Shown here one piece after another: positions 58,028 to 64,000 of a stretch of 64,000 nt of DNA. Position numbers and translations under genes: made by a program. The DNA is from Steromphala cineraria (taxonomy: Eukaryota; Mollusca; Gastropoda; Trochida; Trochidae). Where the stretch lies: positions 25,925,406 through 25,989,405 of the forward strand of contig OU744730.1 in NCBI GenBank assembly GCA_916613615.1, written 5' to 3'. Below the pieces are notes generated by a model. The model did no database searches, had not been told where the DNA came from, and saw nothing but the letters and a program-made list of their open reading frames with translations. The stretch's first letter is position 1, and each line of letters opens with the position of its first letter.

Positions 58028-58412
58028 CTGGAGACAGGCATCTATACATCAATAAATGTCCAACCGGACACATACTTTCGCACATCAGTATATATACAGT
58101 AGTCTTTTCACTTTTATCAAACGAGTGGAAATTGTTGTATTGTCCGAGCTCGAGCGAGGCTAATAGTTTCTGTATTACCGTTTCTCGTAAACATTTCCAG
58201 AAAACGACCTGTTCCACGCCAACTGGAGACAGGCATCTATACATCAATACATGTCCAACCGGACACAAACTTTCGCACATCAGTATATATACAGTAGTCT
58301 TTTCACTTTTATCAAACGAGTGGAAATTGTTGTATTGTCCGAGCTCGAGCGAGGCTAATAGTTTCTGTATTACCGTTTCTCGTAAACATTTCCAGAAAAC
58401 GACCTGTTCCAC
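58022..58412. repeat. tandem duplication of a 195 bp unit over a splice acceptor
   Basis: Two nearly identical copies start with GCCAACTGGAGACAGGCATC at about 58023 and 58218 and end CGACCTGTTCCAC. I see only two or three differences (AATAAATG/AATACATG, ACATACTT/ACAAACTT), so the duplication is young. Each copy contains the dispersed family C repeat (AACGAGTGGAAATTGTTGTA, TTGTCCGAGCTCGAGCGAG). Confidence 0.92.
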
Positions 58413-58793
58413 ACGCATGTGATGGCCGCCTATACAGTGATTTTACAAACAATTTATGGCGACTAGCATAATAAGACACCAATCGTTATATACTTATGTG
58501 CTCCAGTAAAAACAATATGTGGCTCATTTTTACTACTTATTATTTTCCACCTTAATTTGAACAATGATGGAGGGTGGTGCGAATTGTGCCTTGGGTTTCG
58601 AAAAATACAAGCGGCACTTATATGTCGCTTTTAAATGTGTAGATTCACTTTAATATAATAAATAAGAACGAACTCGATGAACAAATATAGAAAGGAATCA
58701 AGAGTTGTAATTTTTACATCCTACTGGAGATTTTTGCTCAATTTTTTTTTCAAATTTAGTTCAGAGATCCGAACCCCTGTGCCACGGTCTTAC

Positions 58794-59015
58794 CATCAAT
58801 CCTGAGAACCTCCTCCATCCTATTTGTCTGAGTGTCGTGCGCCTTGAAGACCATGGCCTTCCCGCTAGCCCGGTTCGTGTGGTTGTCTAGCGAGGCGAAG
58901 ACGTGACCTCCGCAAAACTCCACATCGGTGAACTCCATTCCCGGATACTCCAGATAGGACAGGACTACCATGTTGTCTGGGTCCGAGACGTCCACAGCGT
59001 GGATAACTAGGTCTC
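58794..59015 (-). CDS. msp130-like: MSP130-like protein, most N-terminal exon visible
   Basis: Donor GATG then GTAAGA at 58794. The best acceptor is GCCACTCCAG ending at 59016, giving 222 nt (2 nt, 73 codons, 1 nt); a slightly longer exon using another AG cannot be excluded. It encodes GDLVIHAVDVSDPDNMVV, TDVEFCGGHVFASLDNHTNR (sequon NHT) and the segment VFKAHDTQTNRMEEVLRID. Family blocks: L.HVVDVS, DV.YCG..VAVSL and Y.TQ...ME.V. The signal peptide and roughly the first 40-60 residues are missing and should lie upstream, possibly beyond the DIRS element. Confidence 0.85.
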
Positions 59016-59590
59016 CTGGAGTGGCAAATATACTGATGCACAAAACAAAGTGTACACCACAGTTGATCTTGATTTACTCAATATACAAATAACATGAGAT
59101 TATTTTATGATGGCACCATTTAAATTATACATATCTGGAGTGACAAATATACTGATGTACAAAAGAAAGTGTACACCACAGTTGGTCTCGATTTATTCAA
59201 TATACAACGGACATGTTAACTTTTGATTATTGCGCCATTTGATTAATACATATCTAAATTTATTCGAATGCTTGACCGGTATCGAATTATTGTTTTGTTG
59301 ATATATGTTTGTTTTATGCAGCAGGGGTAAGAGATAATATGTTCACTAACTTGACCTCTACACGTTATAAATTGGACATTAACCGATTTTCACTTAAAAC
59401 TATGATGTGACGTATTGTTAATGAATAATTGCGTTTTATCAAAATGTAGTTTGGATTCAAAATTTCATATTTAACATGATTAAGAGTACGACGTCAAAAA
59501 CTTTATAATTTATACATATACATACACGTAATTCAAAATGATATATACGGTAAAATTAATTGAGGTGTGTACTTTCTTTTGAACCTCGGT
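59016..59590. repeat. family G-like repeat with a 119 bp tandem duplication, abutting an exon
   Basis: CTGGAGTGGCAAATATACTG, AAAGTGTACACCACAGTTG and TTTA.TCAATATACAA occur at 59016 and again 119 bp later (59135). The far side has GGTGTGTACTTTCTTTTG (about 59564), the inverted partner of AAAGTGTACACC as in other family G copies. The first copy includes the acceptor of the exon ending at 59015. Confidence 0.55.
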
Positions 59591-60188
59591 TTATGATGTT
59601 ACTGATATTACTTCCAATAGTGGGGATATTCAAATCGCGTTATTTTCATGTATTTACCTGCAGTAAGCAACACTTACATCATAATTGATTGGTATCCATC
59701 CCGAGGAGTGTTCTTTTTTTAATAAAGGCCCTACCGGGATTCGAAATAATTCCAAAAGGGTTGTGGAGAGGAATTCACTAATGGAAGAACTTCGTATCTC
59801 GGTAGATCCAATAGCCAAAAAACAATTCCTCGGCACCCGTGTCACACTTAACCAGACTGATTTTTAAAACACTATCAACAATCAAAAAGGTGAGCGTGGC
59901 TCACAAATACTCCCGACCGTGCATCCCAGACCAACTAAAGTACTGCTTACTTGCCAAAACTTAGACATCTCATTATCCAGAACACAGAATTTGACAATTG
60001 GTCAATCAAAGTCTGGTTTTGGAAAATAACTGTGTACAAAACATATAAATGTTTTAAAAAATACAAAATCAACGAATTGTTTGTAATTTGGCAGTGCATC
60101 CCTCATAGTAGAAGACATGTGCAAACTTTGAAAACAATCCGATGAATAGTTTTCCTGCAATTGGTCGGACACATTCTGATATTGGAAA
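59591..60188. other. sequence between the MSP130-like exons and the DIRS element
   Basis: No coding exon of the MSP130 family recognised. A 63-codon minus-strand ORF (59654-59845) has no family resemblance. Confidence 0.45.
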
Positions 60189-60488
60189 AATAGTACGTTT
60201 TTGAGTAAACGTCATTATTTGTACTTACCGTCGACGACTCACCGTAGCCCATTGATTGCCTATCAATTATCTCTCGACCAATAACACAGAGAAAACAATA
60301 CGGGAGTTACCTGCTCATCCCCGCCGCGCCACCTATGGTCACATGACCAAAACCTCATCCAACTACCTGGAGCCAGTGAACGCTAGAGCGAACCTACTCG
60401 CAGGAGGGGAGGCAAGGGTGGGCAATAAAGATTGGTGAGTCGTCGACGGTAAGTACAAATAATGACGTTTACTCAAAAACGTACTATT
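60189..60488. repeat. 55 bp perfect inverted repeat pair at the DIRS 3' terminus
   Basis: 60189-60243 (starts AATAGTACGTTTTTGAGTAA) and 60434-60488 are exact reverse complements separated by 190 bp. A diverged direct repeat of the inner edge (ACCGTC..CGACTCACCGTAG) follows at about 60503-60525. Such layouts fit DIRS termini, where terminal repeats and an internal complementary region serve circle formation. An independent MITE nested in the terminus is the alternative. Confidence 0.85.
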
Positions 60489-60690
60489 ATTTAACGTACT
60501 CTACCGTCTCCGACTCACCGTAGCCCCGACTACCACAGAGGGTGGAGGGCTGCGAGAGCAAGGAGGCGGAAGAGCAAGTACTCCCCCCACTATCGTCTAC
60601 CTAGGGGTGGGTGCACCGGAACCCTGCTAAGGAGGGAACCCGCCCCGACCCGAAAGGAAAACAAACGAGACACGGAGGTGCGAAGTGAAG

Positions 60691-60696
60691 TTTATT
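60691..60696 (-). terminator. poly(A) signal of the DIRS transcript
   Basis: The minus strand reads AATAAA 28 nt after the tyrosine-recombinase stop codon, which suits a transcript ending near 60675. Confidence 0.6.
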
Positions 60697-60723
60697 ACAT
60701 AAAACAACAGAGCGCGAAAGAAC

Positions 60724-61887
60724 CTATCGGTGAACTGCAACCCCTCTAGGGGGAGCAGAACCCCCAGTGCGGTGCTGAGCGAACACTTGTGGCCCCAGTC
60801 TGGCCACACCCGCAAGGTCCTCCGTGGACAAGTCTCGGAGGTAGTGATTAGCGAATACCATGCCGGACTTCCAGAAACAGCCGGCCATGATATCCGCTAA
60901 GGCGATGTTACTGTGGAACGCCATAGAGGCCGAGATCGCTCTGATCTCGTGCGGGTTAGCACGAGCTGGCGGTGCTAACTCCTTGGCTTTATAGGCCTCA
61001 AGGATAGCTGACCGCAGATAGACGCCCAGGAGACGTTTATCTATCTCCTTCGTGCTCACCTGGGAGTGAGGTAGAAATAATCTCCTCCTCCCCTGGCGGA
61101 GAGAACGCGTGCGTTCTGCATAAACCCGGAGCGCTCGGACTGGACAGAGGAGTCTGCTCTCCTCGTCCGTGGGGGAGGCTGAGTCTGAGAGGGCGGGAAT
61201 GTGGAACACCCTGCCCCGTTCGTCCGACCCCTGGTTCTTGCATACGAAATCCGGTGCAAGACCCAGCGAGGCCTTACCCCCGTCCCTCGCTTCGAACCGA
61301 AGCAAATCAGCCTGAAGAGCGTGGAGCTCCGAAATCCTGGCGGCCGAAGCCATCGCCACCAGGAAGGCAGTTTTGACCGTCAGACGGAGAGTGATGGTTC
61401 CCGATAGAGGCTCATAGAAGTCTGAGCACAAGTGCTCGAGGACAACCGCTAGATCCCACTCGGGGGGTCTCGGTTTGAGCCTCCCGTCCACCTGACGGTA
61501 GGTCTTAATCACCTCCTTAAGAACAGAGGTGTCCACGGAGGAGTCACGCTTGCGTAGGACCGACATGATGGCCGCTAGATGCGTGTTGATCGAGGAGGCT
61601 TTAAGTCCCCTCTCCTCCCTGAGGTACACTAGGTATTCCGCCGCCTGGGGGACTGTAGCTACCTGCACGTCCCAACCCTTGTCAGAGCAGAAGGTGACAA
61701 ATGACCTCCACTGCACGTCGTACAGTTGGCGGGTGGAGGCACGCTGGGCGGAGGAGACCGCAGCTGCGACTCTCTTAGAGTAGCCCGCCCGTTTCAGCCC
61801 CTTTTGGAGACAAGCCAAGCGTGAAGATTCAGCGCTTGCGGGTTCTCGTGTACCCGCCCGCTTGGCTCGCTCACTAGGAGATTCCAT
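60724..61887 (-). CDS. DIRS tyrosine recombinase (YR)
   Basis: From ATG 61887-61885, 387 residues. The N-terminal core-binding-like region spans about 40-135 (RASTRQLYDVQWRSFVTFC, SSINTHLAAIMSVLRKR). The catalytic domain follows with ARISELHAL (R184), NPHEIRAIS (H313, R316), W339 and HYLRDL (Y349 nucleophile): the R-H-R-W-Y set is complete. In DIRS elements YR integrates a circular cDNA without target-site duplication. The ORF overlaps the end of RT-RNase H by 94 bp in another frame. The same frame stays open upstream as far as the Gag stop, but that part overlaps RT and has no recognisable domain, so I start at the ATG just before the recombinase homology. How translation begins here is unknown. 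Confidence 0.88.
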   Translation of the reverse strand: MESPSERAKRAGTREPASAESSRLACLQKGLKRAGYSKRVAAAVSSAQRASTRQLYDVQWRSFVTFCSDKGWDVQVATVPQAAEYLVYLREERGLKASSINTHLAAIMSVLRKRDSSVDTSVLKEVIKTYRQVDGRLKPRPPEWDLAVVLEHLCSDFYEPLSGTITLRLTVKTAFLVAMASAARISELHALQADLLRFEARDGGKASLGLAPDFVCKNQGSDERGRVFHIPALSDSASPTDEESRLLCPVRALRVYAERTRSLRQGRRRLFLPHSQVSTKEIDKRLLGVYLRSAILEAYKAKELAPPARANPHEIRAISASMAFHSNIALADIMAGCFWKSGMVFANHYLRDLSTEDLAGVARLGPQVFAQHRTGGSAPPRGVAVHR

Positions 61888-63944
61888 CTGAGTGGAATGG
61901 GAATTGGTTCCCCCTGGGACAACCTCCGAAGGGGTACGAACCACGGCCTCGCTGGCCATAGGGGCGCTATCAGGATGAGCCTGATCACCCGGGTCGCCTG
62001 CAGTTTTGCCACCACTTGATTCAGAATGCTCGGGGGAGGAAAAGCGTAGGCATCCATCCCCTCCCATTCGAACGACAGAGCGTCTAAGCCCCATGCCCCG
62101 GGATCGGGGACGGGAGACACATAGACCGGCAACTGGTGGTTCAGCCGTGTCGCAAAAAGATCTATGTGCGGTCTCCCGAAGAGCTGGCAGACTTGTTGAA
62201 AGACCCTGGGGAGGAGTTTCCACTCCGTGGACGGGGGTTTGTCCGGCCTGGAGAGGGCGTCCGCTAGGACGTTCCTCACCCCCGGAATGTGCACCGCGCG
62301 GATTGACATGCACAGTCTGTCCGTCAGCCGAAAAAGATCTAGCGCTAACTGGAGGATGGCGAGTGCCCTGGTCGAACCTTGCTTGTTTATTCCCCAAGCC
62401 GCTGTGGAGCTGTCCGTGTGCACTAGTAACACTTGGCCCCACAGCAGAGCGGACCAGTGGCAGATTGCCAACCTGACAGCCTCCATCTCCAACTCGTTGA
62501 TGTGGCGCTTGCGCTGAGCCGACGACCAGAGCCCCGCCGTCTGATCCGTCCCCAGGTGGGCCCCCCAGCCCTGAGTGGACGCATCCACGAATAGGTGAGC
62601 TGTCGCCACGGGGGGTCTGAGAGGGACGCCTGAGAACACGTTCTCCTGCACCCTCCACCAGGCTAAGTGAGGGACGAGCCGCTTGGGAAGCGGGAAGGCG
62701 TGACTGCACATTTCCTCCCTGACGTGAGGATTGAGAAAGACTTGTAGGGGCCTCAACTCCAGCCGACCCCTCGCGGTGAGGTCCTGGGCAGAGGTAAGTA
62801 GCCCTAGTATCCGCTGCCACTGCCGGAGCAGGAGCGGACCCTTGAGTCCCCGTTCTAGGAGACCGTCTATCCTGCCCATCCGTTCCTGGGGAACGAAGGC
62901 CCTGTACTGAACAGTGTCCAGCCTGGCGCCCAGGAAGGTGAGTGAGGTTGTGGGTTGTAGGTCCGACTTGGACAGGTTTACCAACCACCCCAGTCTCCTG
63001 AACAGCGCGATCACAAAATCCCGCTGTTCCCGGAGGACTGCGGCCGAGCGGTGGTGACTGAACCCGTCGTCCAGGTACATAGCGAACTGTACGTTGTGAT
63101 GGTGAATTAGTTGGACGACTGGCTGAGTCACTCTGGTGAAGAGCCACGGAGCGGATGATATCCCGAACGGGAGCACGTTCCACTGAAAGTGGCGCCCCCC
63201 CAGGACGAAGCGGAGGTACTTGCGGTGTTCCCGAAAGATGGGGATGTGCAAGTACGCGTCCTGAAGATCCAGGGATATCATCCAGTCCGATCGCTCCAGA
63301 AATAGCATCACTGACGACACAGTCAAGAGACGAAAATATGGCGGCCGTACGAGGTAGGAGCGGTTGAACACTGACATGTCGTGAATGAGCCGCCATTTTC
63401 CCGAGTCTCTCTTGGGTCGAACAAAAACGGGTGAGTAAAACCCCGGAGTTAGATCCTGGAGGGGGACTTCCTCCACCGCCTCCTTGGCGATGAGAATGTC
63501 CACCTGTTCCAACGTGAGAGCGAGCCTGTCGGCTGACAGCGGTCGTTCTGTTGGGTTGCAGGTGAGTGGAGGGGGAGACAAGACTGGAATCTGAAACCCC
63601 CGCTCCAGGATCCGACACACAAAGGGATCTAAACCTAACTGTTCCCAGTTTGCCACGAACTGCCCCAGACGCCCTCCGACAGGGCCATCCGAGGGAATAA
63701 TCAAAGGTGGAGGAAGCAGTGGAGCGTGCCACGAGTCACTGCTTCTTTGGGGTGAAGGGACCCTTCCCCCGCTTGGGCCACTTCCCTTGAAAGGAGTGTT
63801 TGCCTGGAGACGGGCCGGAGACGTTGCCTGAGTCTCTCCCCCCCCGGCCCCCGAACCGAAACGACACACCCCCCGTCTTGGGAGTGTGAGTCTGGGGCGT
63901 CTGTTTCCCCTTCTTGGGTGTAGTGAGCCCTTGCCTCCGTTCAC
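61794..63944 (-). CDS. DIRS reverse transcriptase-RNase H polyprotein
   Basis: About 716 residues from the first codon used here (a GTG; the frame is bounded upstream by TGA near 63965 and lacks an early ATG). RT: SLDLQDAYLHIPI (D226, motif A), LPFGISSAPWLFT (258-270, motif B), YLDDG (290-294, motif C). RNase H: LFVDAST (D454), HINELEMEA (E484), HTDSS (D511), LADALSR (D562). C-terminal domain typical of DIRS: PHIDLFATRLN and LWPARPWF. The order and motifs are intact. The frame overlaps Gag by ~200 bp and is shifted +1 relative to it, so expression by frameshifting or internal initiation is likely. The first ~80 residues (RRGNRRPR..., PFKGSGPSGG) are probably a reading of Gag-coding DNA rather than mature RT. 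Confidence 0.9.
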   Translation of the reverse strand: MNGGKGSLHPRRGNRRPRLTLPRRGVCRFGSGAGGGETQATSPARLQANTPFKGSGPSGGRVPSPQRSSDSWHAPLLPPPLIIPSDGPVGGRLGQFVANWEQLGLDPFVCRILERGFQIPVLSPPPLTCNPTERPLSADRLALTLEQVDILIAKEAVEEVPLQDLTPGFYSPVFVRPKRDSGKWRLIHDMSVFNRSYLVRPPYFRLLTVSSVMLFLERSDWMISLDLQDAYLHIPIFREHRKYLRFVLGGRHFQWNVLPFGISSAPWLFTRVTQPVVQLIHHHNVQFAMYLDDGFSHHRSAAVLREQRDFVIALFRRLGWLVNLSKSDLQPTTSLTFLGARLDTVQYRAFVPQERMGRIDGLLERGLKGPLLLRQWQRILGLLTSAQDLTARGRLELRPLQVFLNPHVREEMCSHAFPLPKRLVPHLAWWRVQENVFSGVPLRPPVATAHLFVDASTQGWGAHLGTDQTAGLWSSAQRKRHINELEMEAVRLAICHWSALLWGQVLLVHTDSSTAAWGINKQGSTRALAILQLALDLFRLTDRLCMSIRAVHIPGVRNVLADALSRPDKPPSTEWKLLPRVFQQVCQLFGRPHIDLFATRLNHQLPVYVSPVPDPGAWGLDALSFEWEGMDAYAFPPPSILNQVVAKLQATRVIRLILIAPLWPARPWFVPLRRLSQGEPIPIPLRWNLLVSEPSGRVHENPQALNLHAWLVSKRG

Positions 63945-63999
63945 CCGCCAGCCTGTTCGTCAGATCCTGTTGTTGGACCTCGTGACGCTGTCTGAGGGC
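63736..63999 (-). CDS. DIRS Gag-like protein, C-terminal fragment
   Basis: An open frame enters from the window edge and ends at TGA 63738-63736 (88 codons including stop). It is very basic and rich in Lys, Arg, Gly, Pro and Gln: RQRHEVQQQDLTNRLAGERR near the start, FRFGGRGGR in the middle, FQGKWPKRGKGPFTPKKQ at the end. Such basic tails are common in Gag-like nucleic-acid-binding ORFs. No zinc knuckle is visible. The stop is in the same frame as the downstream YR ORF. Confidence 0.6.
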   Translation of the reverse strand, partial: ALRQRHEVQQQDLTNRLAGERRQGLTTPKKGKQTPQTHTPKTGGVSFRFGGRGGRDSGNVSGPSPGKHSFQGKWPKRGKGPFTPKKQ

Positions 64000-64000
64000 T

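Larger units (their letters stand above)
60189..64000 (-). mobile_element. DIRS-like tyrosine-recombinase retrotransposon (3' part)
   Basis: A GC-rich block in an AT-rich region. It carries, in transcription order, a Gag C-terminus, RT-RNase H, a tyrosine recombinase, a poly(A) signal and a structured terminal region. This gene set, with a recombinase instead of an integrase and no LTR seen at the visible 3' end, defines the DIRS order. The 5' end lies outside the window. All ORFs in view are open and the motifs intact, so the copy looks young. The left boundary is put at the start of the inverted repeat and is approximate. Whether it belongs to the DIRS or PAT/Ngaro-type subgroup needs the 5' terminus. 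Confidence 0.88.

Noticed and set aside
57828..58418. 196-codon minus-strand ORF as one exon of the MSP130-like gene
   Set aside because: Its upstream two thirds are the 195 bp duplicated intronic repeat; only the last 65 codons match the family. Alternative inclusion is raised as a finding.
58756..58793. Extension of the first visible MSP130-like exon to the in-frame stop (AQGFGSLN)
   Set aside because: A near-consensus donor (GATG/GTAAGA) lies before it and restores the family sequence VGAIPDM with the next exon.
61888..63732. N-terminal 615 codons of the long frame leading into the tyrosine recombinase
   Set aside because: It overlaps RT-RNase H in another frame and shows no domain; Ser/Arg/Gly/Pro-rich text is typical of a GC-rich shadow frame. 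Kept as a finding on frame layout, not as a gene.

Overview
The window looks like nuclear DNA of a marine invertebrate, most likely a mollusc and perhaps a bivalve. Most of it is AT-rich. It carries spliceosomal introns, animal bZIP factors, an MSP130-family gene (a family known from echinoderms and molluscs), many short inverted-repeat elements and a DIRS-type tyrosine-recombinase retrotransposon. The species assignment is inference.

Layout. (1) 1-7.6 kb: two single-exon-coding C/EBP-family genes in head-to-head orientation, a C/EBP-gamma-like gene (minus, 3254-3625) and a larger C/EBP (plus, 6409-7185). The shared upstream region holds matches to MEF2, CRE, CCAAT, kappaB-like, C/EBP and C/EBP-ATF composite sites. 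The large C/EBP has a clear TATA/Inr core promoter and an overlapping upstream ORF. (2) 7.6-49.7 kb: a gene desert in which I recognise no complete protein gene. It is filled with non-autonomous inverted-repeat elements. The commonest is a ~350 bp TTAA-flanked family (13 copies or fragments in the whole window, 12 of them here). The desert also holds microsatellites, a 53 bp minisatellite and scattered CRE, RFX X-box and nuclear-receptor half-site matches that could mark distal enhancers. One short ORF with a signal-peptide-like start (46.6 kb) may be a stray first exon. (3) 49.7-59.0 kb, minus strand: eight phase-consistent exons of an MSP130-like (choice-of-anchor I family) protein, missing only the N-terminus. 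Six of its seven introns carry repeats, some of which touch splice acceptors. (4) 60.2-64.0 kb, minus strand: the 3' part of a DIRS-like retrotransposon: Gag C-terminus, RT-RNase H, tyrosine recombinase, poly(A) signal and a terminal region with 55 bp inverted repeats. It lies upstream of the MSP130-like exons and so may sit in an intron of that gene.

How the parts relate. The C/EBP pair is a plausible co-regulated stress or activity-responsive transcription-factor locus: C/EBP-gamma proteins lack transactivation domains and heterodimerise with full-length C/EBPs. The MSP130-like protein belongs to a secreted or surface family linked to biomineralisation. The mobile elements supply many of the repeats and probably some splice-site context. 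Exon boundaries were read by eye from splice signals, codon phase and family resemblance. No database search was possible.
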